Shown: positions 1-9,923, counted from the stretch's first letter. The stretch is 64,000 nucleotides of DNA from Stutzerimonas stutzeri (GCF_015291885.1 NZ_CP036186.1:4540001-4604000); one strand, 5' to 3'. Notes: a model not told the origin generated them from the letters alone. A program made the numbers and translations.

Positions 1-2
1 CA

Positions 3-518
3 GTGGCCGGCTCGATCGGCATCATCGCCGGCGGGCGGCTGTCGGATCTGCTGCACCGCCGCGGTTATCGCGACGCACCGCTGCGCGTCGGCATCATCTC
101 CGCCGCGCTGACCCTGCCGCTCAATCTCGCCTACCTGGCCGGCACCGGCGAACTGGCGCTGGCGCTGATCGCCCTGCACGTCTTCACCATCGCCATGCCC
201 TTCGGCGTCGGCCCAGCGGCGATTCAGGAAATCATGCCCAACTCCATGCGCGGCCAGGCCTCGGCGGTGTACCTGTTCGTCATAACCATGGTCGGCCTCG
301 GCATCGGCCCGACCGCGGTGGCGCTGGGCACCGATTTCGTCTTCGACGACGACAACGCCCTGCGTTACTCGCTGCTGATCGTAACCGGCGTTGCGCTGGT
401 CGGCGCCATCATCCTGCTCGGAATGGGGCTCAAGCATTACCGCGGCAGCCTGGATCGCCTGCAGGAGTGGAAACCACAAGGTGCTACGCCATCCGGTGCA
501 GAGGCGAAACCGGCCTGA
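3..518 (+). CDS. MFS transporter, C-terminal part (gene starts left of the window)
   Basis: The reading frame is open at the left edge, so only the last 171 or so codons of the gene are present. The protein is strongly hydrophobic, with about five predicted membrane helices separated by short polar loops. Near its start it has the loop GRLSDLLHRRG, the Gx(3)D-R-x-G type cytoplasmic loop typical of major facilitator superfamily carriers. It should be an inner-membrane secondary transporter, but the substrate cannot be told from this half. The first visible GTG is an artefact of the window edge and not a real start. The polar C-terminus runs to a TGA at 516-518, and repeat DNA follows. Confidence 0.8.
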   Translation: MAGSIGIIAGGRLSDLLHRRGYRDAPLRVGIISAALTLPLNLAYLAGTGELALALIALHVFTIAMPFGVGPAAIQEIMPNSMRGQASAVYLFVITMVGLGIGPTAVALGTDFVFDDDNALRYSLLIVTGVALVGAIILLGMGLKHYRGSLDRLQEWKPQGATPSGAEAKPA

Positions 519-543
519 TCGAGCACAGGACGGACGCCCCGGC

Positions 544-674
544 GTAGGCTGGATCACGCTTTACCGATCCACCGATCCACGGGTGCCGACCCAACCGCGT
601 GGATGTGAAAAGCGACACCCACCCTACGAACCCAAACCGACAGCGTAGGGTGGATCACGCTCCTCCGATCCACC
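544..674. repeat. Cluster of GTAGGGTGGAT-type intergenic repeats
   Basis: Two direct 30-bp copies lie at 544-573 and 645-674. Both begin GTAGG[C/G]TGGATCACGCT and end CGATCCACC. Between them an inverted arm at about 578-628 contains CACCCTAC and complementary ATCCACG/CGTGGAT stretches, so the cluster can fold into long hairpins. Repeats of this kind are common in intergenic DNA of the P. stutzeri group. They have no coding function. Confidence 0.7.
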
Positions 675-830
675 GCCCCACCCAGCCACCGTGCCGACCC
701 ATCGCGTGTGTGAAACGCACCAACGCCCTGCGGGACTTTTCGCGCACCTGGCTTAACACCAAAGCCAAAGAAACGTCGCGGGCAAGTCCGCTCCCACACC
801 ACAATCACCGCAACGGTATCCACCGCCCAC

Positions 831-860
831 AAAAAACCCGCTCCTGAGAGCGGGTTCTTT
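831..860. terminator. Rho-independent terminator of the acyl-CoA operon
   Basis: Stem AACCCGCTC (835-843) pairs with GAGCGGGTT (848-856) across a 4-nt loop. Runs of A on the left and T on the right make it usable from both strands. It lies 19 bp past the stop of the leftward operon that ends at 880. Confidence 0.85.
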
Positions 861-879
861 TTGTCTCGCGATCAACCGA

Positions 880-2022
880 TCACGCCACCTGCATCAACTT
901 CGCATAGGCCTTCAAATGATGGTCATCGTCACCGAACTGGTGGGCGATCATCACCAGGCGCTTGGCGTGGTGGGCGAGGTTGTATTCCCAGGTCATGCCG
1001 ATGCCGCCGTGCAGCTGGATGGCTTCCTCGGCCACCTTGCGCGCGGCGCGGGCGCAGATGTACTTGGCAGCAGCGATGATGCGGCTGCGCTCGTCGTTGT
1101 CTTCGCCATCGGCAAAGGTCGCGGCGAGGATCGCCATGCTGGTGGCCTGCTCCAGCTCGGTCTGCATGTCGACCATGCGATGCTGCAAGACCTGGAACTT
1201 GCCGATCGGCACGCCGAACTGCTTGCGCGTCTTCAGATAGTCGAGGGTCAGCTTGCAGGCTTCGTCCATGCTGCCGAGGGCATCGGCGCACTGCGCGGCG
1301 ATCGCGCGCCCCTGCTGATAACGCAGCGCGGGCAGTGCATTACCGATCTCGCCAAGCACGGCGTCAGCACCGACCTGCACGTTGTCGAGGAACAGCTCGC
1401 AACCCTTGCGCCCGTCGATGGTCGGGTAGACCCGGCGGCTCACGCCCGGAGCATTCGGATCGACCAGGAACAGGCTGATGCCGGCTTCGTCGCGACTGTC
1501 GCCGGCGGTGCGCGCGGAGACGATGATCTTCCCGGCGCTGTGCCCGCCAATCACCACAGCCTTACGGCCGGACAAGCGATAGCCGCCATCGACCGCCTCG
1601 GCCTTGGTCTGTACATCGTGCAAGTTGTAGTGGCTCTGCGGCTCGTCGAAAGCGACCGCCAGTTGCAGCGAACCGGCCGCGACCTGCGGCAGCAGCTCCT
1701 CCTTCTGTGCGTCACTGCCCAGCTGGGTGAACAGCCCGCCAGCGAAGATCACCGATTGCAGGTAGGGCTCCAGGGTCAGGCCGCGACCAAGCTCGGTCAT
1801 CACCAGCATGGTTTCCACGCCGCCGCCGCCAAAGCCGCCGATCTCTTCGGCGAACGGTACGGCGGTCAGGCCCAGCTCACCCAGTTGGCCCCAGAACTCG
1901 GTGGAGAAGCCCAACTCCGACTCGCTGAATTTCTCGCGCTGTTCGAACGGGTAGGCGTCGCGCACCAGACGCGCCGCGGTGTCTTGCAGCATTTGCTGCT
2001 CTTCAGTCAGTTTGAAGTCCAT
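880..2022 (-). CDS. Acyl-CoA dehydrogenase, smaller partner of a pair
   Basis: A 380-residue FAD-dependent acyl-CoA dehydrogenase that introduces the 2,3-double bond into an acyl-CoA. It has the usual N-terminal helical domain, a middle beta domain and a C-terminal helical domain. The family signature is near the end in QLHGGIGMTWEY. It lies 12 bp downstream of a second, larger acyl-CoA dehydrogenase gene, and the two look co-translated. Such adjacent large and small subunits often form heteromeric enzymes, for example pimeloyl-CoA dehydrogenase PimCD or steroid-type FadE pairs. The substrate is not readable from sequence. A terminator follows directly. Confidence 0.9.
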   Translation of the reverse strand: MDFKLTEEQQMLQDTAARLVRDAYPFEQREKFSESELGFSTEFWGQLGELGLTAVPFAEEIGGFGGGGVETMLVMTELGRGLTLEPYLQSVIFAGGLFTQLGSDAQKEELLPQVAAGSLQLAVAFDEPQSHYNLHDVQTKAEAVDGGYRLSGRKAVVIGGHSAGKIIVSARTAGDSRDEAGISLFLVDPNAPGVSRRVYPTIDGRKGCELFLDNVQVGADAVLGEIGNALPALRYQQGRAIAAQCADALGSMDEACKLTLDYLKTRKQFGVPIGKFQVLQHRMVDMQTELEQATSMAILAATFADGEDNDERSRIIAAAKYICARAARKVAEEAIQLHGGIGMTWEYNLAHHAKRLVMIAHQFGDDDHHLKAYAKLMQVA

Positions 2023-2034
2023 TGCGGTGCCCCC

Positions 2035-3231
2035 TTACAGCTCGAGAATCATCTTCGAGACGATGTTCTTCTGGATTTCGTTGGAGCCGCCGAAGATCGA
2101 CAGCTTGCGCATGTTGAAGTAGTCGCCGGCCAGCGACGCGCTGTAGTCGGCGTGCAAAAGCTCACCGTCGTAGTCCAGCTGCATCTCCTCTTCGAGGAAC
2201 GGCAACGCGTAGGGGCCGATGACCTTGCGCAAGAGGTGAGTGATCGCCTGGCGGATCTCGGTGCCCTTGACCTTGAGAATCGAGGACTCGGCACCGGGCA
2301 CGCCGCCCTCCTTCGCCGCCGCGAGGATGCGCAGGGTGCTCATCTCGATGGCCATCAGCTGCATTTCCACGTCCGCGACCTGGGCGCGGAACAGCGGGTC
2401 TTCGAGCATCGGCTTGCCGTCGCAGACTTCCTTCATGGCGATGCGCTTGAGATGCGCCAGCACCGCCTTGGACGAGCCGATGCCGGCAAGGCCCGTGCGC
2501 TCGTGGGTCAGCAGGTACTTGGCGCAGGTCCAACCCTGGTTTTCCTCACCGACAAGGTTTTCCACCGGCACGCGGACGTTGTCGAAGAAGACTTCGTTGA
2601 CCTCGTGGTCGCCGTCCAGGGTGATGATCGGCCGCACGCTGATGCCCGGGCTTTTCATGTCGATCAGGAGGAAGCTGATGCCGCGCTGCTGCTGGGCCTC
2701 GGGGTCGGTTCGTACCAGACAGAAGATCATGTTGGCGTGCTGGCCGAGGGTGGTCCAGGTCTTCTGGCCGTTCACCACATAATGGTCGCCGTCACGCACG
2801 GCGCGGGTCTTGAGGCTAGCGAGGTCGGAGCCGGCACCGGGCTCGGAATAGCCCTGGCACCACCAGTCCTCACCGGAGAGGATGCGAGGCAGATAATGGT
2901 CGATCTGCTGCTGGGTGCCGAACTTGATGATCACCGGGGCGACCATGTTGACGCCGAAGGGCACGGTACGCGGTGCGCCGAAGGCGGAGCACTCCTCGTC
3001 GAAGATGTGCTTTTCCACCGGGCCCCAGGTGGTGCCGCCCAGCTCCACCGGCCAGCCCGGCGCATACCAGCCGCGCTTGACCAGGATCTGCTGCCAGCGC
3101 TGGTGATCGTCCTTGGACATGTGCTTGCCGAGCTTGACCTTGGCGGCGATGTCCGCCGGCAGCTCGCTTTTCAGAAAGGCGCGTACTTCGTCGCGGAAGG
3201 CGAGCTCTTCGGCCGTGTAGTTGACGTTCAT
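2035..3231 (-). CDS. Acyl-CoA dehydrogenase, larger partner of a pair
   Basis: A 398-residue acyl-CoA dehydrogenase. I place the start at 3231 (MNVNYTAEE), because a GAGGACC Shine-Dalgarno lies just upstream and the family similarity begins there; a longer frame opens at 3438 but its first 69 residues look random. The FAD/substrate segment WCQGYSEPGAGSDLASL and the C-terminal FGGSNEIQKNI motif are both present. It is the middle gene of a leftward operon, 43 bp after the FadB-like gene and 12 bp before the smaller dehydrogenase. The set resembles the PimF-PimC-PimD arrangement used for dicarboxylic or other unusual acyl-CoAs. That functional reading is inference. Confidence 0.9.
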   Translation of the reverse strand: MNVNYTAEELAFRDEVRAFLKSELPADIAAKVKLGKHMSKDDHQRWQQILVKRGWYAPGWPVELGGTTWGPVEKHIFDEECSAFGAPRTVPFGVNMVAPVIIKFGTQQQIDHYLPRILSGEDWWCQGYSEPGAGSDLASLKTRAVRDGDHYVVNGQKTWTTLGQHANMIFCLVRTDPEAQQQRGISFLLIDMKSPGISVRPIITLDGDHEVNEVFFDNVRVPVENLVGEENQGWTCAKYLLTHERTGLAGIGSSKAVLAHLKRIAMKEVCDGKPMLEDPLFRAQVADVEMQLMAIEMSTLRILAAAKEGGVPGAESSILKVKGTEIRQAITHLLRKVIGPYALPFLEEEMQLDYDGELLHADYSASLAGDYFNMRKLSIFGGSNEIQKNIVSKMILEL

Positions 3232-3274
3232 GGGAAGGTCCTCATGGTGCGTTCGGAATGCAGGTCGGCGGGAC

Positions 3275-5380
3275 TCACTGCCCGGCCTGCCATTCGGTGA
3301 AGGTGCGGCCTTCGGCGGCCAGTTTTTCCAGCAGCGGCGCTGGCTTCCACCAGTCGCCGCAACGTGCGTGCAGTTCCTTGACCCGCGCCAGCACCCAGTC
3401 CAGGCCGACGCTGTCGGCATAGAACATCGGGCCACCACGGAAGGCCGGGAAGCCGTAGCCGTTCAGGTAGATGACGTCGATATCGCTGGAACGCTGGGCG
3501 ATACCCTCTTCGAGAATCTTCGCGCCCTCGTTGACCAGCGCGAAGATGCAGCGCTCGACGATGTACTGCTCGTCCAGCGTCTGCCGCTCGATGCCTTTCT
3601 CTTGCGATGCTGCTTCCAGCATGGGCGCAAGGTCGGGGTTCTCCTGCGCGGTGCGGTTGCCGGGCTCGTAGCGGTAGTAGCCGGCGCCGGTCTTCTGCCC
3701 GAGCATGCCGGCGGCGCAGAGATTGTCCGAGACGGTGGGGAAATCCAGGTGCGCCGGCAACGTCGCGCGCTGGCGCTTGCGGATCGCCTGGCCGATGTCG
3801 AGACCAGACAAGTCGCGCATGGCAAACGGTCCCATGGCCATACCGAAGTTGCGAAGCGCAGCGTCGACCTGCTGCGGCGTGGCGCCCTCCTCCAACAGGA
3901 ATTCCGCCTCCCGCCCGTACTGGAAGACCATGCGGTTGCCGACGAAGCCGTCGCAGACGCCGACCACCACCGAGACCTTCTTCAGCTGCTTGCCGATCGC
4001 CATGGCGGTGGCGAGCACTTCATCGCTGGTCTTCTCGCCGCGCACCACTTCCAGCAGGCGCATGACGTTGGCCGGGCTGAAGAAATGCAGGCCGACCACG
4101 TCCTCGGGACGTTTGGTGAAGGCGGCGATGGCGTTCAGATCGAGTGACGACGTATTGGAGGCGAGAATCGCGCCCGGCTTGCACACGGCGTCCAGTTGCT
4201 CGAAGACCTGCTGCTTGACACCCATCTCCTCGAACACCGCCTCGACCACCACGTCGGCATCGGCCAGGACGGCGTAGTCGGTGACGCCGGTGATCAGCGC
4301 GAGGCGCTGCTCCATCGCATCCTCGGTCAGACTGCCGCGTTTGACGCTCGCCGCGTAGGTTTCACGGGTGCGCTGCAGGCCGCGTTGCAGGGCTTGCTCA
4401 TTGATTTCCAGCAGCTTCACCGGCACCCCGGCATTGGCGAAGCTCAGCGCGATACCGACTCCCATGGTGCCGCCGCCGATCACCGCAGCCGTGTTGATCG
4501 AGCGGGGTTTCACCGCTGCGGAGAGATCGTTGATCTTGCCGGCCTGGCGTTCGGCGAAGAACGAATGAACCAGAGCACCACGCTGAGGCGAGTTCAGGCA
4601 TTCGGCAAACAACTCACGCTCGCGCTTGAGGCCTTCGGCCAACGGCAGCTTCGTCGCCGCCTCGACCGCCGCGATGCAACGCAGCGGCGAGAACAGTCCA
4701 GGCATGCGCTTGGCGACTTCTGCGTGCTTGGCGCGGATCAGCGCCTCGTTGTCGGCGCCCTCAATGCCTCTGGTCTGCTCGCCGGTGCGTCGCGGGGCGC
4801 GGCCTTCACCGACCATACGACGGGCATAGGCGAGGCCGGCCTCGCGCAGATCACCCTCGAACAGCTCGTCGACGATGTGGTGCTCGACCGCCTCCGCCGC
4901 ACCGATGGGTGTGCCGCTGACAATCATGTCCAGCGCCTTCTCGACGCCTGCCAAACGCGGCAATCGCTGGGTACCACCGGCACCGGGTAACAGACCCAAC
5001 TTCACTTCGGGCAGGCCGACCTTGGCGTCCTTGCGGGCAATGCGGTAATGACAACCCAGCGCAACTTCCAGCCCGCCACCGAGTGCGGTGCCATGAATGA
5101 CTGCAACGCTCGGCTTGTTGCAGCCTTCGATGACCTCGATCACCTCGGGCAGGCTCGGCGCCTGCGGCGGCTTGCCGAACTCCTTTATGTCCGCGCCGGC
5201 AATAAAGGTATTGCCCTCGCACACCAATGCCACGGCACGGACCTGCTGGTCCGCTTCGGCGCGCTGAAAGGCGTTCAGCAAGCCTTCACGTACCACTTGG
5301 CCGAGGGCGTTGACCGGTGGATTGTTGACCGTGATCAGCGCGATCTCGCCCTGAACTTCGAGCCGTACGACATCTGTCAT
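3275..5380 (-). CDS. FadB-like enoyl-CoA hydratase / 3-hydroxyacyl-CoA dehydrogenase
   Basis: A 701-residue bifunctional beta-oxidation enzyme. Residues 1-190 or so are an enoyl-CoA hydratase (crotonase) domain, with the oxyanion-hole segments AGADIKEF and [13 protein letters not shown]. From about residue 290 there is a NAD-binding 3-hydroxyacyl-CoA dehydrogenase domain with the Rossmann motif [10 protein letters not shown], the catalytic region [11 protein letters not shown] and two C-terminal dehydrogenase repeats. It is the first gene of the operon with the two acyl-CoA dehydrogenases, so one transcript would supply oxidation, hydration and second oxidation. It is shorter than E. coli FadB (about 729) and is PimF/FadJ-like in organisation. 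Confidence 0.92.
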   Translation of the reverse strand: MTDVVRLEVQGEIALITVNNPPVNALGQVVREGLLNAFQRAEADQQVRAVALVCEGNTFIAGADIKEFGKPPQAPSLPEVIEVIEGCNKPSVAVIHGTALGGGLEVALGCHYRIARKDAKVGLPEVKLGLLPGAGGTQRLPRLAGVEKALDMIVSGTPIGAAEAVEHHIVDELFEGDLREAGLAYARRMVGEGRAPRRTGEQTRGIEGADNEALIRAKHAEVAKRMPGLFSPLRCIAAVEAATKLPLAEGLKRERELFAECLNSPQRGALVHSFFAERQAGKINDLSAAVKPRSINTAAVIGGGTMGVGIALSFANAGVPVKLLEINEQALQRGLQRTRETYAASVKRGSLTEDAMEQRLALITGVTDYAVLADADVVVEAVFEEMGVKQQVFEQLDAVCKPGAILASNTSSLDLNAIAAFTKRPEDVVGLHFFSPANVMRLLEVVRGEKTSDEVLATAMAIGKQLKKVSVVVGVCDGFVGNRMVFQYGREAEFLLEEGATPQQVDAALRNFGMAMGPFAMRDLSGLDIGQAIRKRQRATLPAHLDFPTVSDNLCAAGMLGQKTGAGYYRYEPGNRTAQENPDLAPMLEAASQEKGIERQTLDEQYIVERCIFALVNEGAKILEEGIAQRSSDIDVIYLNGYGFPAFRGGPMFYADSVGLDWVLARVKELHARCGDWWKPAPLLEKLAAEGRTFTEWQAGQ

Positions 5381-5614
5381 GACTGGCCTCCGCTGTGTGA
5401 AATGCTGATTGGAATTGTAATTTCACGGAATCATATTTCGCACAGCAGAATAAAGGAGTCACGTTACGTATGTCGATAGGCCGGCATTGCCCAGCAATCA
5501 GGCGGGGCAAAGGCGCGTAATGCGCGTCAGCGCTTGATATTGCCGGCAGCCGGACCGGCGTCGGACAGCACTATCAGTCAGAGGAATGTCGCCGCCAAAG
5601 CGGGCGCGGCGGCT

Positions 5615-6847
5615 TCAGCCGGAAACGGCATGCCGCGGTGCGCGAGCGAGCAGGTCGGGGTCGATACGCAGCAAACGCACCGTCCGCTCGCAGGAAAGGG
5701 AGGCGGGCTCGCGGCCTTCCGGCAGATCGATCAGCAGCCGCGTCAGGTTGAGCACCAGCGCTTCGCGGCTGAGTGCGCCGGCGCCCAGTGCGTAGTAGGC
5801 CGCGATCACCTGGCGCAACTCCAGCGGCAGCGCCCATTGCGCGCGCAACGCCGAGCCAAAGCCTGCGGCCCGTTCCCGCAGGCAGCGTTGAAGTCTCGAC
5901 TCATCCAGCTCACCGCCACTGTCGAGCCAGTCCTGAAGGCTGCGTAATAGCGCCAGTTCTCCGATGTTCCTCAGGAGGCCGGCGCTGAAGCAGAGCTCTC
6001 TGTCCAGCTTCAGCTGCCGCGCCAACCAGCTGGCCAGACGTGCGGTGCGCAGCGCTTGCGCGCCAAGCTGCGCACCCAGTTCGGCCAGACGTGGCTCGAT
6101 CAGTCGGGCGTTGTGCTGCAGGGCGAGCTCGGTCACCAGCTGGAGACTGCGCGCAGCGCCGAGTCGGCGCTGTGCCTCGCCCAGGCTGAGGCATGGTGCG
6201 GCCTGTTGCGTACCGCTGCTGGCGACGCTGATCAGCCGCGCGGTCACCTGCGGGTCGCGGGCCAACAGCTCTTCGAGCTCGGCGAAATCCTGATCACCGC
6301 TCTGCAGACGCTGCAGTGCCACCAGCACCCCCTCCTGCAGCGGCGCGCCGCGGTTATGCGGGCGCATGCGCTCAAGAAAACTGTCCACGCTGTCTGTCGA
6401 TGCGGGCGTCGTTATCCCTGCACGACCGGCCGAACGCGGCAACAGTTTGTCCAGGCGCTGGCGCAAGTCGTCGAGATCATAGGGTTTGCCCAGGTAGGCG
6501 GCGGGTGCCAACGGCAGCACGGTGCGTACGCTGGCGGTATCGGTGCGCGCGCTGATCAGCACGCAGGGCAGGCGCTGGGTCGGACCGTGGCGACGCAGTT
6601 CGCGCAGCAGTTGGCGGCCATCAAGGCCATCCAGCTCACCATCGACAATCAACAGGCTGGGCACCTGACGCTTGCACAGTTCCAGCGCGGCATGCCCATC
6701 GGCCGCTGGCTGCACGCGCATACCGGGGCGCAGTTCGCGCACCAGCTGACAAAGCTGATCCGCGCGCCAGGGCTCGTTGTAGGCAACCAGAACGAATGAA
6801 ACTTGGGCGGAGATGCTCACTGCACTGCTCGCTGGAGATGTCACCAC
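5615..6847 (-). CDS. Response-regulator-like receiver plus HDOD domain protein
   Basis: A 410-residue signalling protein. Residues 15-140 or so form a receiver-like fold: a hydrophobic strand FVLVAYNE, then LLIVDGELDGLDG, where the D of IVDGE sits at the usual phosphoacceptor strand, then LISAR and a conserved K in LGKPYD. The canonical acidic pair at the start is weak, so phosphorylation is uncertain. Residues 165-400 resemble an HDOD domain, with helical repeats such as LARDPQVTARLISVASS and LRNIGELALL. HDOD proteins lack hydrolase activity and act in signal transduction. The GTG at 6847 is a tentative start; a GTG nine codons later is equally possible. Confidence 0.75.
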   Translation of the reverse strand: MVTSPASSAVSISAQVSFVLVAYNEPWRADQLCQLVRELRPGMRVQPAADGHAALELCKRQVPSLLIVDGELDGLDGRQLLRELRRHGPTQRLPCVLISARTDTASVRTVLPLAPAAYLGKPYDLDDLRQRLDKLLPRSAGRAGITTPASTDSVDSFLERMRPHNRGAPLQEGVLVALQRLQSGDQDFAELEELLARDPQVTARLISVASSGTQQAAPCLSLGEAQRRLGAARSLQLVTELALQHNARLIEPRLAELGAQLGAQALRTARLASWLARQLKLDRELCFSAGLLRNIGELALLRSLQDWLDSGGELDESRLQRCLRERAAGFGSALRAQWALPLELRQVIAAYYALGAGALSREALVLNLTRLLIDLPEGREPASLSCERTVRLLRIDPDLLARAPRHAVSG

Positions 6848-6975
6848 AGCCTAGCGACGGTGTAGGTAGATGGCGAAAGATCCTTGAGAGGGATCGCGCC
6901 AGTGGGGGCGCGATTCTGCACGGACCTATAGCAAACAGCCAGCCTCGGCCCCTGAGGCCAGCTGTCGCAGGTGGC

Positions 6976-8424
6976 TCAGATGCCCATGCAGAGATACTTG
7001 ATCTCCAGGTAATCCTCGATGCCGTACTTCGAGCCCTCGCGGCCGAGACCGGAGGACTTCACGCCGCCGAACGGCGCCACTTCGGTAGAGATCAGTCCGG
7101 TATTGATGCCGACCATGCCGTACTCCAGCGCCTCGGCGACGCGGAACACCCGGCCCAGATCGCGCGCGTAGAAGTAGGAGGCCAGACCGAACTCGGTGTC
7201 GTTGGCCTTGGCGATCGCATCGGCCTCGTCCTTGAAGCGGAACAGCGGCGCCAACGGGCCGAAGGTCTCCTCCTTGGCCACCTTGGCACTGTCCGGCACG
7301 TCGACCAGCACGGTCGGTTCGAAATAGCTGCCGCCAAGCGCATGGGCCTGGCCGCCCGCCACCAGTCGCGCGCCCTGGGCGACGGCATCCTCGATATGCT
7401 CGCGGACCTTGGCGGCAGCGCGATCGTCGATCAGCGGGCCGAGATCCGTGCCCTCCTCCAGGCCATTACCGACCCGCAGCCTGGCCACCGCCGCCTGAAA
7501 CTTCTCGGCGAAGGCGTCATACACGCCATCCTGCACATAGATGCGATTGACGCAGACACAGGTCTGCCCGGCGTTGCGATACTTGGACTGCACGGCACCC
7601 TTCACCGCCTCGTCCAGATCGGCGTCGTCGAAGACGATGAACGGCGCATTGCCGCCCAGCTCGAGGGACACCTTCTTGATCCCCGGCGCGCACTGCTCCA
7701 TCAACTTGGCACCCACTTCGGTGGAGCCGGTGAAGGAAATCTTGCGGACCTTGGGGTTGGCGGTCAGCTCATTGCCGATGTCGCCGGCCGAGCCGGTCAC
7801 GACGCTGAGCACGCCCTTGGGAATCCCGGCGCGTTCGGCCAACTCGACCATCGCCAGTGCCGAGAACGGCGTCTGCGAAGCGGGTTTGATCACCATGGTG
7901 CAGCCAGCTGCGAGTGCCGGGCCGGCCTTGCGGGTGATCATCGCTGCCGGAAAATTCCACGGGGTGATCGCCGCGGTCACGCCGATCGGCTGCTTGATGA
8001 CGATGATACGTTTGTCTTTCTGATGGCCGGGAATGGTATCGCCGTAGATGCGCTTGGCTTCCTCGGCGAACCACTCGATGAAGGAGGCGGCGTAGGCGAT
8101 CTCGCCCTTGGCCTCGGCCAGCGGCTTGCCCTGCTCCAGGGTCATCAGGCGGCCCAGATCGTCCTGGTTCTCCATCAAAAGCTCGAACCAGCGGCGCAGC
8201 TTCTGCGAACGCTCTTTGGCGGTCAGATCACGCCAGGCCGGCAACGCACGCTCGGCGGCATCGACGGCGCGACGGGTTTCCGCGGCGCCCATCTTCGGCA
8301 CCGTGCCAAGCGTTTCGCCGGTGGCCGGGTTGTTCACGCTGATGGTCTGGCCGCTGTCGGCATCGACCCAGGCGCCATCGATATAGGCCTGCTGACGGAA
8401 CAGAGCGGTGTCTTTGAGTTGCAT
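6976..8424 (-). CDS. gabD: NAD(P)-dependent succinate-semialdehyde dehydrogenase
   Basis: A 482-residue aldehyde dehydrogenase of the GabD type, which oxidises succinate semialdehyde to succinate in the 4-aminobutyrate route. Diagnostic segments are TPWNFPAAMITRK (cofactor binding), FTGSTEVGAKLM, LELGGNAPFIVFDDAD (catalytic Glu) and NAGQTCVCVNR (catalytic Cys). The start at 8424 (MQLKDTALFRQQ) fits the family length; the open frame upstream to 8634 does not look coding. No gabT lies next to it in the window. Confidence 0.92.
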   Translation of the reverse strand: MQLKDTALFRQQAYIDGAWVDADSGQTISVNNPATGETLGTVPKMGAAETRRAVDAAERALPAWRDLTAKERSQKLRRWFELLMENQDDLGRLMTLEQGKPLAEAKGEIAYAASFIEWFAEEAKRIYGDTIPGHQKDKRIIVIKQPIGVTAAITPWNFPAAMITRKAGPALAAGCTMVIKPASQTPFSALAMVELAERAGIPKGVLSVVTGSAGDIGNELTANPKVRKISFTGSTEVGAKLMEQCAPGIKKVSLELGGNAPFIVFDDADLDEAVKGAVQSKYRNAGQTCVCVNRIYVQDGVYDAFAEKFQAAVARLRVGNGLEEGTDLGPLIDDRAAAKVREHIEDAVAQGARLVAGGQAHALGGSYFEPTVLVDVPDSAKVAKEETFGPLAPLFRFKDEADAIAKANDTEFGLASYFYARDLGRVFRVAEALEYGMVGINTGLISTEVAPFGGVKSSGLGREGSKYGIEDYLEIKYLCMGI

Positions 8425-8725
8425 GGCAGTCTCCTCGGGCATCGTAGCGGCAGGCCCGCTGCGGAAAGTTTGGCTGATACGACGATCATCTGAACCGTCC
8501 TTCGCCGCCCGGTTCCTGTCGCCGCATTGCACTGCGAACGGCCATGCTAGGACCGCAACCAATGGCCCGGCAAGCTCATGACGCATGACGTTGTCGCGCC
8601 ATTGACCAGCCTGATACATCGCACGACCTGTCACGACTTGTTACCCAAACCCTACTACTGGCCGGGGTATAGTTGCGCTCGAGCGGCCTCGGCCGCCGAT
8701 AACCAAGGATCGATAAGGAGTTACC
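8425..8725. other. Intergenic spacer between gabD and the cytochrome c' gene
   Basis: About 300 bp between divergently read genes, so it must hold promoters for both. A GATAAGGAG ribosome-binding site precedes the cytochrome gene. I see no convincing extra gene, and no clean sigma-70 promoter could be assigned by eye. Confidence 0.5.
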
Positions 8726-9190
8726 GTGAAAGCATTGATGACAGGCGCCGTGGCCGCCGCCCTGCTGGCCAGCACTGCCGTCCAAGCGCAGATGAAGCCG
8801 GAAGAGATGGTCGAAACCCGCCAGGCAGGCTATCAGTTCATGTCCTGGAACATGGGCAAGATCAAGGCCCAGGTAGTCGATGGCAAGGAGCCCTACGACC
8901 AGGCCAAGGTAGCTGCCGCTGCCAATGCCATCGCCGCCATCGCAAACTCCGGCATGGGCAGCCTGTACAGCCCGGACACCACCACCGAACAGCTGGGCAA
9001 GACGACTCGCCTGAAGCCTGAGTTCTTCCAGAATCTCGACGAAGCTGGGCGCATCGGCCGCGACTTCACCGCCGCCGCCAACCAGCTCGCCAAGGTCGCC
9101 GCAGAAGGTGATCAGGCCGCCATCAAGAAGGCCTTCGGCGATGTCGGCGGCAGCTGCAAGTCCTGCCACGACAAGTTCCGCGCCGACTGA
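8726..9190 (+). CDS. Cytochrome c', periplasmic haem protein
   Basis: A 154-residue protein with a cleavable signal peptide (MKALMTGAVAAALLASTAVQA, cleavage near residue 21). The mature part is helical and ends in CKSCHDKF, the CxxCH haem-attachment motif four residues from the C-terminus. That is the layout of class II cytochrome c', a four-helix bundle that binds NO and may protect against nitrosative stress. An AAGGAG ribosome-binding site precedes the ATG. A membrane cytochrome b561 gene converges on it from the right, which suggests a shared electron-transfer role. Confidence 0.9.
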   Translation: MKALMTGAVAAALLASTAVQAQMKPEEMVETRQAGYQFMSWNMGKIKAQVVDGKEPYDQAKVAAAANAIAAIANSGMGSLYSPDTTTEQLGKTTRLKPEFFQNLDEAGRIGRDFTAAANQLAKVAAEGDQAAIKKAFGDVGGSCKSCHDKFRAD

Positions 9191-9227
9191 CCCGTCGCAG
9201 CCAGCCGACACCAACCCGTCGGCTGGC

Positions 9228-9923
9228 TTACCAGTCCAGGCTCGGTGCGACCGCGGCGGGTTCCGGCTCCAGCCAATCCCCTACCGCTTGCACACCCCAT
9301 ACGCAAGCCGCACCCAGCGCAATCGCCAGCACCGCCGCAAACAGCGAACCACCGCGGGCATCCTGCTGGGTCGGGTGCTCGCGCTGCGTTCTTCCTGCAA
9401 TCATCGCGCGCACCAGCGGACGGCGCATCACCAGCGTGTAATAGATGATGGCCCCGATGTGCATGCCGATCAGCACCAGCAGCAGCCACTTTGCCTGCCG
9501 ATGCAGGCCGCTCAGCGCGCTGCCGGTTTCGCTGCTGACCAACGTATAAAGCGGGCCCTGGAAGGCGATGTCATCGGTTGCCATCAAGCCGCTGGTCACC
9601 TGAAAGCTCACCAGCAGCAGCATGGCCAGCACCGAAAAAGCACCGAGCGGGTTGTGCCCGGCCTCGCGCCAGTTGCCCTGCAGATAGTCCTTCACACCGA
9701 CGGTTGCCGCGAAGATCCGCGACCAGCGTGCGTAGGTCGACCCGACGAAGCCCCAAACCAGACGAAATACCAGCAGCCCCAGCACCAGCAGACCGAGCCG
9801 GCCATGCCAGGGCATCAGATTGCCGCCCACCCAGCCGGTGACGACGGCTGCGATCACCGTCCCGGCGAACAACCAGTGAAACAGTCGCAGCGGCGCATCC
9901 CAGAGTTTGATATGGCCCGACAT
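9228..9923 (-). CDS. Cytochrome b561-type membrane protein
   Basis: A protein of about 231 residues with four membrane helices in the b561 arrangement. Likely haem-ligating histidines occur in DAPLRLFHWLFAG, MPWHGRLG and VLIGMHIGAI, and there is a fifth hydrophobic stretch near the C-terminus. I favour the ATG at 9923 because GAGGGG lies about 8 nt upstream; an ATG at 9929 sits too close to it. It should carry electrons in the inner membrane, probably to or from a soluble c-type cytochrome such as the neighbouring cytochrome c'. Confidence 0.85.
   Translation of the reverse strand: MSGHIKLWDAPLRLFHWLFAGTVIAAVVTGWVGGNLMPWHGRLGLLVLGLLVFRLVWGFVGSTYARWSRIFAATVGVKDYLQGNWREAGHNPLGAFSVLAMLLLVSFQVTSGLMATDDIAFQGPLYTLVSSETGSALSGLHRQAKWLLLVLIGMHIGAIIYYTLVMRRPLVRAMIAGRTQREHPTQQDARGGSLFAAVLAIALGAACVWGVQAVGDWLEPEPAAVAPSLDW

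Noticed and set aside
916..3300. A 794-codon open frame on the plus strand
   Set aside because: It is antisense to the two acyl-CoA dehydrogenase genes, which have clear family motifs; such long mirror frames are common in high-GC DNA.
3221..4990. Two long plus-strand frames
   Set aside because: Both are mirror frames of the FadB-like gene.
6796..8493. A 565-codon open frame on the plus strand
   Set aside because: It is antisense to gabD, which has all aldehyde dehydrogenase motifs; its own product is low in coding character.
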